A program made the translations under genes and the position numbers. A stretch of DNA of 64,000 nt from contig OZ252297.1 in the NCBI GenBank assembly GCA_965250275.1, positions 1,364,001-1,428,000 on the forward strand, read 5' to 3'. Positions 34,589-44,612 of this stretch are shown here, one piece after another. Below the pieces are notes generated by a model. It saw nothing but the letters and a program-made list of their open reading frames with translations, was not told where the DNA came from and did not search any database. The DNA is from G965250275 sp965250275. Its GTDB lineage: Bacteria; Pseudomonadota; Alphaproteobacteria; Rhodobacterales; Rhodobacteraceae. Every line of letters begins with the position of its first letter. The stretch's first letter is position 1.

Positions 34589-35352
34589 TGGACGGCGGAC
34601 AACAAACCCCGCTGGTGGAGATGCGCGACATCTCCATCTCGTTCGGCGGCGTGCACGCCGTGGACCAGGTCAGTGTGGATCTTTATCCCGGAGAGGTTGT
34701 GGGACTGCTGGGGCACAATGGTGCGGGCAAGTCGACCCTGATCAAAATCCTCTCGGGGGCCTATCAGGCGGACTCGGGCGAAATCTGGATCAATGGGAAA
34801 AAGGCCGACATCACGAACCCCCGCGATGCGCGTGCCTATAACATCGAAACCATCTATCAAACGCTGGCGCTTGCCGACAATCTGGATGCGGCATCGAACC
34901 TTTTTCTGGGGCGGGAATTGATTACCGCTCTGGGTTTCGTTGATGATGACGCGATGGAGAGTGAAGCGCGCAAGATCATGGCGCGCCTCAATCCCAACTT
35001 TCAGAAGTTCAAGGAGCCCGTGTCCGCGTTGTCGGGTGGACAGCGCCAGTCCGTGGCCATTGCGCGTGCGGTCTATTTCGATGCGCGGATTTTGATCATG
35101 GACGAGCCCACGGCCGCGTTGGGCCCGCATGAGACTCAGATGGTGTCCGAGCTGATCCGGCAACTGAAGGCGGAGGGGATTGGCATCTTCCTGATCAGCC
35201 ACGATGTGCACGACGTCATGGACCTGTGCGATCGGGCCAGTGTGATGAAGAACGGCAAACTGGTTGGTACTGTGGATGTTGGTGATGTCACGGATGATGA
35301 CCTGCTCAGCATGATCATCCTGGGCAAAAAGCCAGAGCCCAAAACAGCCTGA
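34588..35352 (+). CDS. xylG: Sugar ABC transporter ATPase, single nucleotide-binding domain
   Basis: A 254-residue ATPase with Walker A GHNGAGKST, signature LSGGQRQSVAIAR, Walker B ILIMDEPTAALG and H-loop LISHDVHDVM. It is half the length of the E. coli XylG type (about 510 residues, two domains), having a single domain, as in FrcA-like systems. The start is taken as the ATG at 34588, with GGAGG six bases upstream; a GTG three bases earlier is possible. The domain is complete with no sign of truncation, so it should act as a homodimer. The gene symbol is by role, not by close length match. Confidence 0.85.
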   Translation: MDGGQQTPLVEMRDISISFGGVHAVDQVSVDLYPGEVVGLLGHNGAGKSTLIKILSGAYQADSGEIWINGKKADITNPRDARAYNIETIYQTLALADNLDAASNLFLGRELITALGFVDDDAMESEARKIMARLNPNFQKFKEPVSALSGGQRQSVAIARAVYFDARILIMDEPTAALGPHETQMVSELIRQLKAEGIGIFLISHDVHDVMDLCDRASVMKNGKLVGTVDVGDVTDDDLLSMIILGKKPEPKTA

Positions 35353-35373
35353 CACCGGGGACATGAACCTCAG

Positions 35374-36321
35374 ATGACGTATCTGGTTGCGGATGTGGGA
35401 GGCACCAACACGCGCCTGGCCCTCGCTGGCGAGGACCGCTTGCGAAGCGACTCCGTCGTGCGGTTCGCGAATGATGCGTTCGAAACCTTTGAAGAGGTCT
35501 TGCGGGCCTACCGCACAGATCATGCAGATCGGTTGTCCGCGTGCTGCATCGCGATAGCGGGTCCCGTGACGGCAACACGTGCGCGCCTGACAAACCGAAA
35601 CTGGGAGTTTGATCCGGCGACATTGTCCTCAAAACTTGATGGCGCGGGTGTGGAGCTGGTCAATGATCTCGTCGCATTGGGCCGCGCCGTGCCTGTCCTC
35701 TCCGAAAGGACTTTGCAGACTGTACGCCCCGGCAACGCCGCAAGGCGGGCCAACGGACAGACCCTCGTTGTTGGCGTTGGGACGGGTTTCAATGTTTGCC
35801 TTGCCAAGGAGAACCCGCAAGGACCTCCGTTTACAACCGAGGCCGAGGTCGGGCACAGCAGCATGCCGGACTGGATGCGAGGGGAACTGGCCGCGATCCT
35901 TGGGAGCGAAGCCGACCGCTTCGTGACCATCGAGGATTGCCTGTCCGGGCGCGGGCTCTCTGCGATCTATGGGATTCTATCAGGTGGTGCAGAACGCCCT
36001 TCGCACGAGGTTTTGGCAGCAGCCGCGCAGGGTGATGACGCACCCGCGCGCGCGGCGGTCGACCTGACTGCGGCATTGCTGGGCCTTTACACCCGCGAAC
36101 TGATCTGCCTGTTCCTGCCCTTTGGCGGGATATGCTTTGCAGGGGGTGTGGCACGGGGTGTGCTGCTCTCGCCCGCGCGGGACGTGTTCCTGGAGGCGGC
36201 GCACAACGCGCAGGGTCTGTCGCCTGAATTCGAACGGATACCGATATCGTTGATATCGGAAGATACCGCCGCGCTCACCGGCTGCCTGAGCGTGTTGTCC
36301 GAAAGTCGGACCTTGACCTGA
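35374..36321 (+). CDS. glk: Glucokinase
   Basis: A 315-residue glucokinase of the Glk family, phosphorylating glucose with ATP. It has the phosphate-binding start VADVGGTNTRLAL, the substrate region LTNRNWEF, ELVNDLVALGRAVP with a catalytic Asp, the GVGTGFNVCL loop and the EVGHSSMP segment. It is the final gene of the xylFHG operon, 21 bases after the ATPase stop, suggesting that the transporter brings in glucose as well as or instead of xylose. It converges on tamB with 16 bases between the stops. Confidence 0.88.
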   Translation: MTYLVADVGGTNTRLALAGEDRLRSDSVVRFANDAFETFEEVLRAYRTDHADRLSACCIAIAGPVTATRARLTNRNWEFDPATLSSKLDGAGVELVNDLVALGRAVPVLSERTLQTVRPGNAARRANGQTLVVGVGTGFNVCLAKENPQGPPFTTEAEVGHSSMPDWMRGELAAILGSEADRFVTIEDCLSGRGLSAIYGILSGGAERPSHEVLAAAAQGDDAPARAAVDLTAALLGLYTRELICLFLPFGGICFAGGVARGVLLSPARDVFLEAAHNAQGLSPEFERIPISLISEDTAALTGCLSVLSESRTLT

Positions 36322-36337
36322 CCATCAATCCGCCGGA

Positions 36338-39300
36338 TCAATAGTTGCGTTCAAAAAACAGACCCAGCCCGGTCTCGCCTTCATTGTTCACCGACCCTTT
36401 GATGGTCAGGTTCTCGCTGACGTCGAGGTTGATGTTCAATTCGGCGTCACCATCCGCATTCACGCTGACATCCGAGTAGACATTGTCAGCGACGTATCCC
36501 CCGATCCCGAGCGCGGCGATGCCGGAAGAATCTGCGCCAAGGGAGGCCCGGTCTGCCCCCGCCTCTCCAGCTGTGTCCGTCAGGAAGTCGCCGCCACCGC
36601 TGCGCAACCGCGCCAGTGATACGGCCATTTGTGCCAGCCGAAGGGGAGACAATTCGGAGGGAGGTTGCCCAAAGACCAGCATTGCCAGTGCCTCATCTTC
36701 GGGCCGTTCGGGGTCGGAGAAGATGTTGATCGCGAGATCATCAACTTCCCCTACGATTTCAATTGTGGCCGAGCCGTCCTGCGTGGTCGTTGTCGCGGCG
36801 AAATCCATGTATGGCTCCAACGAGCCCTGCATCGTGACCAGCCCACGGGACAGGTCGAGGTTGCGGCCCAGCACGTTGATTGTGCCGCGGATCAGTCCGA
36901 TCTGCCCGGAGGGGGCGATGTTCTGAGTCGACCCGCGGACAAATAGATTGCCGCCCAGTTCGGCATTAAGGCCATACCCGCGGACGTAAATCCTGTTCGG
37001 GGCAGAAATTTCGACATTGAGCCCGATGTTGGGCCCACGACCACCCTCGCCATTTCCGGTGTCGACCAGACCGGCTCTGAGCCGAGTCTGGTAAGAGCCG
37101 CTCGATTCCGAAAGATGTGTAATTGGCGGAATGGGGGCCGCGCCTGCGCCACCACTTGCGGCAGCGACGTTGAACTCTGTTTCCCCCACATCGATCCGGC
37201 CGGCGATCTGGCCATCCCCGGCAAGCGGGCCGGAATAGACGACCTGTCCGTTCAGCGAGGACCGGTACGACAACTCATCTGTGAGAATGATCTGCTGCAG
37301 CGCCAGAGTGACATTTCCATCGAACGGCGCGGTAAGACTGACAGGGCCGGTAACGGTGAAGCCGCCGCCGGTGCGTACATCACCGGCCAGTTCAATCGCT
37401 GCTTGGCCCTGATTCAAACGGACGGCGCCCCGGAAATTGCTGACGGTGTTCTGAACCTGCGGAATGGCGATGCTGACATTGGAGGTGGTGATCTGACCAC
37501 TTACGGCGTCCAGCCCCGGTTGCCCGGCGACGGAGAGATCGAACTCTAGCGGCCCTTCGATCGAAACCGGTCGGATGAGATGGTTCACAGCGGCCAGTTC
37601 CACACGCCCCGTCGCAGTCCCCGAAACGTCACCGGATGCCTCATCAAAGCCTCCGTCCACGGACGCCACGACATTGGCAGGGCCCTGAACGTCAGCCTTC
37701 GCGGTCCATTTGCCCTGCGACCGCATCGCTTCGCCCTGCGCAGTGAGCTTGCCGGTCAGATCCGGCAGGAACCGCTCCAGCGACGCCACCTCGACATCGA
37801 ACCCGATATCCGCGTCCCCGGAGGGATTGAGCTTTGCGTTCAATGTCGCGAAGCTCTGGGTCGCATCGACGCGAAGCTTGGCGATCCAGTCGTTCGCGTC
37901 CTGCCCGACGGTTCCTTTGAGCGTAAGCGGGCCCTGAACCTGCGGCACAACGCGGTTGAGCTCGTCGAGCGCGGCACTGATCGTCAGATCGGTCTGCGTG
38001 CGGCCAAGCGTTCCCGCAACATCGCCCGACAATGCGTCACCTTTCAGGCTCATCTGGGCAATGTCGACGCTGTCCGGATTGCCTTTGGCTTGGACCGAGA
38101 TCACCGTGTCTCCGGTCAAAAGGGCATCCGCTTGTGCAATCCCGGTGCTCAGCGATCTCCCCGTCGCAGAAAGGTCTACCTCAAAATCCTGACCGCCGGT
38201 GTCAAAAGAACCCGAGACCTGCGCGGACAGCGCCCCAGCCAGCGATTGTCCTGCAAGGCCCGAGAACCGGGCGATATCCGGCGCGCTGAACCGGGCCGAG
38301 GCCTGCGCCTTTGGCGTTTCATCCAGACCGCTCACATCTGCGGAACCCGTCAAAAACAGTTCTCCAGCCGAAAGCCTTAAATCCGAAACCGTCAAGGTGC
38401 CGTCTCCGGGCAAATCAAACTGCGTGGTCACGCGCGCGCGAGCGCCGATGGCGTCCTGAAGTTTGGCGTCCTGCAAAGCCACGCCGCTCAATCCCGCCTC
38501 CAGCGCGCCGGAGACCATCAATGGGCCATCTACCGATATGGTGCCGTCGCCGAGGATGGAAACGCGCTCGATCGTGCCTTCCTCGCGGGTCAGATCATCA
38601 ACATCGAGGCTCAGTCGCCATGCATCATTTTGGGTGCCGTCCAGAGTGGCGTTGACCGTGGCGGCGCCGATCGTGGTGGTGCCGCCCGGTATTGGCAGTT
38701 GAACGCTGTCGCCTGTTGGCGGAGTGATCCGGCCCGCCAGATCGACAGATTCCGGCAACCCTTCGGCCGTCACGGTGGCACTGCCGTTCAGCATCAGCGC
38801 CTGAGCGGACAGCAGAATCCGGTCCAGTTCTATGCGACCGTCAGCGTCGCGAACCATCGAAAGCTCAAGGTCACTGTCTGTGCCGACAAATTCGTGAAAG
38901 TCTTGTGGAAGCAGGGGGGTCAGGTCGCCGCCGAGATCTGCCGAGATCTGCATGCTGACCGGATCCTCGCTTTGCGTCAAAGACACGTCCCCTTTCAGGC
39001 GATCAGCACCATCGGTGGCCAGAGCAATGCTGGCGTCGAAGCGGTCCAGCGGACCGGTCCCCTCGACTGTCAGATCCAATGCCGGCTGACCGGGAAGCTT
39101 CAAGAGCGCGGAGATCGGACCGTTGGCAGGTTCAGAAACCGAGAGGTTCAGTGCAATGTTGCCCTCGCCCATATCCTCAATGTCTGCGGCCAATTGTGCC
39201 ATCGCGCCACCCGGGGCATCCACGTCCAGATCGGCGTTGAGATTGTCGCCCTTCTGATTGACCTTTCCGTTCACTTGCACCGGTCCCGGTATGTCGGGAA

Positions 39301-41122
39301 GGATCCGGCCAAGGTCGTCCAGGGCGGCGGTCAGCTCCAGTTCAATATCGCCGGTTTTCACGGCTCCGCTGGCCTGTGCCGAAAGCGCGGTGCCGCTCAA
39401 GGTCAGGTCGCGCAGGACCAGCCCCGATGCATCGCGACCGGCATCTACGGACAGCCGAGTTTCGCCGGTCAGCAGGGGGTCCAGCTGCGCAATGCCTGCG
39501 CTTAGATCATTGGCCGTGCCCGTCAGAACGAAGTCGAAACTGCCGCCAAGTGGCGCACCGCTGCCGGTCACCCCTGCCAACAGGCTGCCGCTGAGCGGAC
39601 GGTTTGCCAGCCCGGAGAATTGGGTCAGATCGGGCAGAGACAACTCGGCGCTGCCGGTCAGAAAAAATCCGCTGTTCAGGCCCTGTATCGTGGCCCCAAG
39701 GCTGACGTCGTAGCCATCCCCGCCAAGCACCATTTGGCTCAGGCTCAGCGTGCCGTCGCCCGGCAAGGCGAAGTCGCCGGTGAGTGTCAGGGCGTCACCG
39801 GTTGCGTCTCGCAAAGCGCGGTCGGTTGGGGCAAGACCCGTCAGCGAAAGGTCCAGCGCCCCCGTCATTTTCAATCCGTCGCTCAGATCGATGCTTCCGC
39901 CTGCGCTGGCGGTGGCCTGATCCAGTGCCAGGTTTGACCGCGACAATCCTTCAACGTTGACGTCAAGCGACCACTGATCGCTGGTTTCGGTGTCGAGGCT
40001 AAGGGCGATGTCAGCGCTGGCAATCGAAGTCTGCGGCTCTCCGATGGGCAACGCCACACTGCTGCCGCCAGGCGGTGCAATGCGTCCGTTCAGATCGACC
40101 TTTGCGGCGGTGCGGTCAGCAGACAGGTCAAGTGCGCCCTCGAGCTGCAGGGATTCAGAATTCACATCCAACGTCTCAACAATGATCTGCCCGTCGGTGA
40201 ACTGGCGTCCGCTCAGAACCAGATCTGTCCTGGACCCAAAGAAATCATGGTAGGCCGGGTCCATCAGAACGGTGACGTCCCCTCCAAGCGTGGCGTCGAA
40301 GGCCAGAGCGGTGCTGTTTCCATCTGCGTCGGTCTCGCCTTTCAACTCGACGCGGCCGGTCACCCTGTTTTGACCATCAGTGGCCAAGGCAATATCGGCT
40401 CCAAAAGCGTCAAGTGGCCCGGCGCCCACAGCGGTCAGTCGCAATGGTGGCGCATCAGGAATGCCCAAGATGTTGGACACAAGTCCCCCGGCGGCTTCTT
40501 CGGCCGTCAGGTCCAAACCAAGCTGTCGGGTTTCATTGCTGAACGACGCCGACAAGCTGATCCGATCAGCTGGTTGGTCGAGCCGGTCGACCGTGAGTCC
40601 GGTGTCGAGCGCGCCATCCGCAAGAATGAGGTTGCCGTTCACGGTCAGCTCGGCACTTTGCCCGGCGAGCTCTTCTCCGAGTTCGATGCGGTCGATCGAA
40701 AACTGCCCGATTTCAATCGAGACGGGCAGTTCCGGAACCGCAAACGGTGTGGCCTCGGGCGAGGGAAGCTCCGTCGTTTCTGTCGGAGCGGGCTGCCGCT
40801 CAATGATCAGTTCGGATGCGCTGAGCTCGTTCACCGAAAAGCGCCCGCGCACCAGGGCGAGCCGGTTCCAGTCCAACACCGCATCAGACAAGGTCAGCCA
40901 GGGGCCTTCGTCATCGGAGACGACGATCTTTTCAATCGTTGCGCGTGCGCTGAGTGCGCCTTCGAGCCCGACAACCTGGATCTGCCGGTTGTCTCCCGAA
41001 AGGGTGTTTTCAAGCAATCTGACGAGCGGGCCGCCCGCATCGTCGTCACTGTCTTCTTGCGCGCTGAGCGGTGCAGCCACCAGCGTGGCCGTCAGAAACA
41101 GGTATCGCAGAACGCGTTTCAA
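36338..41122 (-). CDS. tamB: Translocation and assembly module subunit TamB
   Basis: A 1594-residue inner-membrane-anchored protein of the TamB (DUF490) family, spanning the periplasm as a long beta-helix that moves lipids or helps outer-membrane protein insertion with TamA. The N-terminus MKRVLRYLFLTATLVAAPLSA is a signal anchor; most of the rest is repeated beta-strand units (for example GDGTLSLSQ and GDGTLTVSDL). The conserved C-terminal DUF490 domain carries GGNLFVRGS, RGTINVLGRNLDLSRGLVTM and LAMLVFGQPPSEL, and the last strand ends in ERNY with terminal aromatics. Its ATG overlaps the tamA stop by four bases. The length is within family range. Confidence 0.93.
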   Translation of the reverse strand: MKRVLRYLFLTATLVAAPLSAQEDSDDDAGGPLVRLLENTLSGDNRQIQVVGLEGALSARATIEKIVVSDDEGPWLTLSDAVLDWNRLALVRGRFSVNELSASELIIERQPAPTETTELPSPEATPFAVPELPVSIEIGQFSIDRIELGEELAGQSAELTVNGNLILADGALDTGLTVDRLDQPADRISLSASFSNETRQLGLDLTAEEAAGGLVSNILGIPDAPPLRLTAVGAGPLDAFGADIALATDGQNRVTGRVELKGETDADGNSTALAFDATLGGDVTVLMDPAYHDFFGSRTDLVLSGRQFTDGQIIVETLDVNSESLQLEGALDLSADRTAAKVDLNGRIAPPGGSSVALPIGEPQTSIASADIALSLDTETSDQWSLDVNVEGLSRSNLALDQATASAGGSIDLSDGLKMTGALDLSLTGLAPTDRALRDATGDALTLTGDFALPGDGTLSLSQMVLGGDGYDVSLGATIQGLNSGFFLTGSAELSLPDLTQFSGLANRPLSGSLLAGVTGSGAPLGGSFDFVLTGTANDLSAGIAQLDPLLTGETRLSVDAGRDASGLVLRDLTLSGTALSAQASGAVKTGDIELELTAALDDLGRILPDIPGPVQVNGKVNQKGDNLNADLDVDAPGGAMAQLAADIEDMGEGNIALNLSVSEPANGPISALLKLPGQPALDLTVEGTGPLDRFDASIALATDGADRLKGDVSLTQSEDPVSMQISADLGGDLTPLLPQDFHEFVGTDSDLELSMVRDADGRIELDRILLSAQALMLNGSATVTAEGLPESVDLAGRITPPTGDSVQLPIPGGTTTIGAATVNATLDGTQNDAWRLSLDVDDLTREEGTIERVSILGDGTISVDGPLMVSGALEAGLSGVALQDAKLQDAIGARARVTTQFDLPGDGTLTVSDLRLSAGELFLTGSADVSGLDETPKAQASARFSAPDIARFSGLAGQSLAGALSAQVSGSFDTGGQDFEVDLSATGRSLSTGIAQADALLTGDTVISVQAKGNPDSVDIAQMSLKGDALSGDVAGTLGRTQTDLTISAALDELNRVVPQVQGPLTLKGTVGQDANDWIAKLRVDATQSFATLNAKLNPSGDADIGFDVEVASLERFLPDLTGKLTAQGEAMRSQGKWTAKADVQGPANVVASVDGGFDEASGDVSGTATGRVELAAVNHLIRPVSIEGPLEFDLSVAGQPGLDAVSGQITTSNVSIAIPQVQNTVSNFRGAVRLNQGQAAIELAGDVRTGGGFTVTGPVSLTAPFDGNVTLALQQIILTDELSYRSSLNGQVVYSGPLAGDGQIAGRIDVGETEFNVAAASGGAGAAPIPPITHLSESSGSYQTRLRAGLVDTGNGEGGRGPNIGLNVEISAPNRIYVRGYGLNAELGGNLFVRGSTQNIAPSGQIGLIRGTINVLGRNLDLSRGLVTMQGSLEPYMDFAATTTTQDGSATIEIVGEVDDLAINIFSDPERPEDEALAMLVFGQPPSELSPLRLAQMAVSLARLRSGGGDFLTDTAGEAGADRASLGADSSGIAALGIGGYVADNVYSDVSVNADGDAELNINLDVSENLTIKGSVNNEGETGLGLFFERNY

Positions 41123-42987
41123 AATGCCTGTCCGATCCCGATATAGAACTGCAGCCCATCCCCGGTGTCTCCACCGACAGGATAAGCCAGATCGACCCGG
41201 ATGGGGCCGATTCCTGCGATATCATAGCGCACACCCAGCCCGGCACCGGAGTGATTTGGCGAATCCGCATCGACCCACTGTTTGCTGTCGATCGCACCGA
41301 AATCGTAGAATCCGACCAGCGAGATCTTGTCGGTGATCTTTCCCCGTATCTCTGCTGAGGCCCCCAGAAAGGAGCGCCCGCCGGTCGCGCTGTTTCCGAT
41401 AGGGATGGCCAGACTTTGATAGGGCTGTCCGCGTACCGTTCCGGCACCGCCTGAATAGAACAACATATCGGGTGAAATCTGGGAAAGGCTGGGGCCGATC
41501 ACGGTCCCGATCTGCAACCGTCCTGCGAGTACTATCCGCTTGTCTTCGCCAAACCCGATGTAGCCGCGTCCATCGATCAATGAGTAGACACCGGATTCAG
41601 AGCCGGCAAATCCAGCAAAAGGAGAGACGCGCGCGTTCAGGTAGTATCCGCTGGTCGCGCTGATTTTGTCATCGCGCTCATCCCACTCAAGCCGGCTGGG
41701 GAAGATGATCATTTCGAACACCCGACCATCACCAAAGGCATCGTTCGCCTTGCCGTAAGAATACCCGGCCGAGACCTCTGCAAACAACTCGTCCGAGAAC
41801 ACCCGTCGTACACCGGTACCGACAAAACCACGGAACAACCGGTAATAGGTTTCGTCCAGCAACTCGAGATCGATGATGTAGAACTGATCGTAATCCGGAC
41901 CGAATTTCGCAGGAAGGTCGAGCCTGAGCGTTGTGCGCCCGTCAATGTCGCTGGTGCCGCCAATGTTTCGCACGCTGCTGTCGAACTGCAGCTTCTCCGC
42001 ACCGCCGAACAGATTTCGGTGCATCCAGGAGAAGGACAGGTCCAGCCCCTCTTCGGAGTAGATCGCGCCGCCAAACGAGATGCGGCGGGGCAGCTGTTCT
42101 GCCACGCTGACAGTGAAATCAAGCGTGTCGTCCGGGTTTGCAGCGTCGGCTTCGGTCAGTGCCACAGATGCAAATGCGCCTGTCCGCCGCAGACGCGACG
42201 TGCTTTTCTTTGCAAGTTCTGGGTCGAAGACTTCGCCGGTTGGGAAACCGGCGATGCGTCGAATGGCGTCCTCGCGCACCCTGGCGTTGCCATTGATGGA
42301 CAGGTTCCCAAAGCGCAGCAGCGGTCCGGGTGTCATCCCAATACGCGCGTCAAGGGTCGCGTCCGAGTGGTTGGCCGTGATCTGTTGATCACCCACTTCA
42401 GCCTTTGCGTGTCCGGCGTCGCGCCATGCAGAAACCGAAGAAGTTGCCGCATCCTGCAAAACCGGTGTCGGGGCGGGTTGTCCGGACGCAAAGCCTTCGG
42501 GCAACTCTGTTTCCGGCGCCAGTGGACCAATCTCGGCAACGCCGAACCTGTAAACCGGACCGGTGTCGATGCGCACGTCGATGCTGTTGATTTGGCTTGG
42601 GGTGTTCAGCGGCGGGATGTCGGCAGCCTCGCGCCCATTCAGCAAAATGCGAATGTCCGGTCCGTAGTATCCTTGGGCGTAGAGGATCCCGATCAGCCGG
42701 GCGTAGTCAGATTGTGCGGCGGCAATGATCTCTTGCGGTGTATCGAAACCGCGCTGTTCACCGTTGAGTGCCAGCGACGCGCCTTGCAGGGTCTCCGCCA
42801 GGTCCTCGGAAGCGCCAGGAGCAGAGAAGCTGGTTTCAATCGCCAATGCCCGTATCGGCAACATTGCCAATAGCACTGTTGCTGCCCAGACCACGGTCCG
42901 AGAGATGCTGGTTTGACGTCCTGACCGCACGGTGCCCGGTGCCACCTTTTCTTCTCGAGCGATGTCGGACGGCGCACCGCCCAGCAT
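41119..42987 (-). CDS. tamA: Outer-membrane assembly protein TamA (Omp85 family)
   Basis: A 622-residue Omp85-family protein that partners TamB. A signal peptide lies near residues 28-48 (SRTVVWAATVLLAMLPIRALA), POTRA domains follow to about residue 280 (for example LRFGNLSINGNARVREDAIRR), and the rest is a beta-barrel with the conserved VRGQPYQSL turn and a terminal Phe, as in outer-membrane proteins. The long positively charged N-terminal stretch before the signal makes the start uncertain: ATG 42987 gives 27 extra residues, and an internal GTG start is possible. It overlaps tamB by four bases. Confidence 0.9.
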   Translation of the reverse strand: MLGGAPSDIAREEKVAPGTVRSGRQTSISRTVVWAATVLLAMLPIRALAIETSFSAPGASEDLAETLQGASLALNGEQRGFDTPQEIIAAAQSDYARLIGILYAQGYYGPDIRILLNGREAADIPPLNTPSQINSIDVRIDTGPVYRFGVAEIGPLAPETELPEGFASGQPAPTPVLQDAATSSVSAWRDAGHAKAEVGDQQITANHSDATLDARIGMTPGPLLRFGNLSINGNARVREDAIRRIAGFPTGEVFDPELAKKSTSRLRRTGAFASVALTEADAANPDDTLDFTVSVAEQLPRRISFGGAIYSEEGLDLSFSWMHRNLFGGAEKLQFDSSVRNIGGTSDIDGRTTLRLDLPAKFGPDYDQFYIIDLELLDETYYRLFRGFVGTGVRRVFSDELFAEVSAGYSYGKANDAFGDGRVFEMIIFPSRLEWDERDDKISATSGYYLNARVSPFAGFAGSESGVYSLIDGRGYIGFGEDKRIVLAGRLQIGTVIGPSLSQISPDMLFYSGGAGTVRGQPYQSLAIPIGNSATGGRSFLGASAEIRGKITDKISLVGFYDFGAIDSKQWVDADSPNHSGAGLGVRYDIAGIGPIRVDLAYPVGGDTGDGLQFYIGIGQAF

Positions 42988-43285
42988 ACTTGCGTTTGAC
43001 GCTTTCGAAGGTGCCGCGTCCCCCGTGAGAAGGCAAGGATTTGAACGGCGTGATCGGCGCCTGGCGCAGCATGTTGCGTCGATGCCTCATCTGTCTCACC
43101 TGCGATTTTCGCATGCGTGTGTTTTCAGGCCGTTATGGCGCCAATGTCCGCATGACTTCTGTGACCCGAATAGACTTGCGGAACTGGCCGGGAGTTTGTC
43201 TAGTTCGTGTCAAAGCCCGAGCCAGGCGGGGGGAGGGCGCCCAATAGCGAAAACCGCCGTGTGAAATGAAACTGGGAGAGTTGAT
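42988..43285. other. Intergenic region between divergent tamA and livK
   Basis: This 298-bp gap must carry promoters for both directions. A weak sigma-70-like pair, TTGCGG (43176-43181) and TCTAGT (43199-43204) 17 bases apart, could serve livK. I see no terminator or RNA gene here. Confidence 0.3.
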
Positions 43286-44434
43286 ATGAGAATCCTACCA
43301 TGGGTGATGGCTGCGGGGATGGCAGCGCTGGCGACCGGGGCTATTGCGGATGCGCATGGCGGAAAGGTCAAAGTCGGCATGATCACCACGCTGTCTGGCG
43401 GAGGCGCCGGACTCGGCATCGATGTGCGCGACGGGTTCATGCTGGCCGCCAAGATGGCAGGCAATGACAATCTGGAAGTTGTCATCGAAGACGACCAGCG
43501 CAAGCCGGAAATTGCAGTTCAACTGGCGGACAAGATGATCCAGTCCGAAGAGGTGGATGTCCTGACCGGAATAATCTGGTCCAACCTCGCCATGGCGGTC
43601 GTGCCAGCGGCCACGGCACAGGGAAAGTTCTATCTATCTCCAAATGCCGGCCCGTCCGCACTGGCGGGCAAAGGCTGCAGCCCGCTCTACTTCAACGTGG
43701 CCTGGCAGAACGACAACCTGCATGAGGCCGCAGGCGCTTATGCAAGTGGTGCGGGGTTTGGCAAAACCTTCATCTTGGCGCCGAACTACCCTGCGGGCCA
43801 GGATGCGCTGACAGGCTTCAAGCGGTTCTTCGAGGGCGAGCCGGCCGGTGAAATCTACACCAAGCTGGGCCAGACGGATTATGCCGCTGAAATTGCACAG
43901 ATCCGCGCATCGGATGCGGATTCGGTGTTTTTCTTTCTGCCGGGTGGCATGGGCATCTCGTTCTTGAAACAATACGCTGACAGCGGTGTGGATCTGCCTG
44001 TGGTCGGACCGGCATTCAGCTTCGATCAGGGCATCCTTCAGGCGGTTGGCGCAGCAGCGCTGGGCGTCAAGAACACGTCGCAATGGTCAAAGGACATCGA
44101 CAATCCGGCAAACGCTTCCTTCGTCGAAGCGTTTCAGGCCGAATACGGGCGGCTGCCATCGCTCTATGCGAGCCAGGGCTATGACACCGCCAATCTGCTG
44201 CTCAGCGCAATGGCGAAAGCGGATGTGAAGGACGCCGATGCGTTCCGGGCGGCGCTTGCCGAGGCGGACTTTGACAGCGTGCGCGGAAACTTTGCCTTCG
44301 GACCGAACCAGCATCCAGTGCAGGATTTCTATGTGCGGGAAGTGATCCAGGAAGGTGATTTGTTCACAAACAAGATCGTTGAAACAAGCCTGACAGGTCA
44401 CAGCGACGCCTATGCAGGCGATTGCCAGATGTAG
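43286..44434 (+). CDS. livK: Branched-chain amino acid-type ABC transporter substrate-binding protein
   Basis: A 382-residue Peripla_BP_6 (LivJ/LivK-like) protein with a signal peptide (MRILPWVMAAGMAALATGAIADA). Landmarks are VKVGMITTLSGGGAGLGIDV at the N-terminus, the DDQRKPEIAVQLADKMI segment and the C-terminal FGPNQHPVQDFYVREV. It binds branched-chain amino acids, amides or related compounds; the actual ligand is unknown because this family covers many. First gene of the livKHMGF set, followed by a hairpin before livH. Confidence 0.88.
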   Translation: MRILPWVMAAGMAALATGAIADAHGGKVKVGMITTLSGGGAGLGIDVRDGFMLAAKMAGNDNLEVVIEDDQRKPEIAVQLADKMIQSEEVDVLTGIIWSNLAMAVVPAATAQGKFYLSPNAGPSALAGKGCSPLYFNVAWQNDNLHEAAGAYASGAGFGKTFILAPNYPAGQDALTGFKRFFEGEPAGEIYTKLGQTDYAAEIAQIRASDADSVFFFLPGGMGISFLKQYADSGVDLPVVGPAFSFDQGILQAVGAAALGVKNTSQWSKDIDNPANASFVEAFQAEYGRLPSLYASQGYDTANLLLSAMAKADVKDADAFRAALAEADFDSVRGNFAFGPNQHPVQDFYVREVIQEGDLFTNKIVETSLTGHSDAYAGDCQM

Positions 44435-44442
44435 GTCCTTGA

Positions 44443-44467
44443 TCGAGGGCGCCTGACGCGCCCTCGA
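44443..44467 (+). other. Intercistronic stem-loop after livK
   Basis: TCGAGGGCGC (44443-44452) and GCGCCCTCGA (44458-44467) form a perfect 10-bp stem with a five-base loop. It lies in the gap before livH without a following T-run. A matching position after the other SBP genes suggests a shared role in raising SBP expression. Confidence 0.8.
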
Positions 44468-44612
44468 CATCCTCCACCAAGCGGGTGCTATGCGTGAAAG
44501 CGGGAATGTTTCACCCGACCGAAAGCTGCGATTCACCTGCTGCGCGAAAGATGAAACCGAGACGGCACAGGCGCACGTGCAATGCTGAACTGCCGGGCTG
44601 GAATGTCCCCGA

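Noticed and set aside
34588..35352. xylG as a truncated two-domain ATPase
   Set aside because: A complete single domain with all motifs and a natural stop, followed by an intact glk, argues for a genuine one-domain type.
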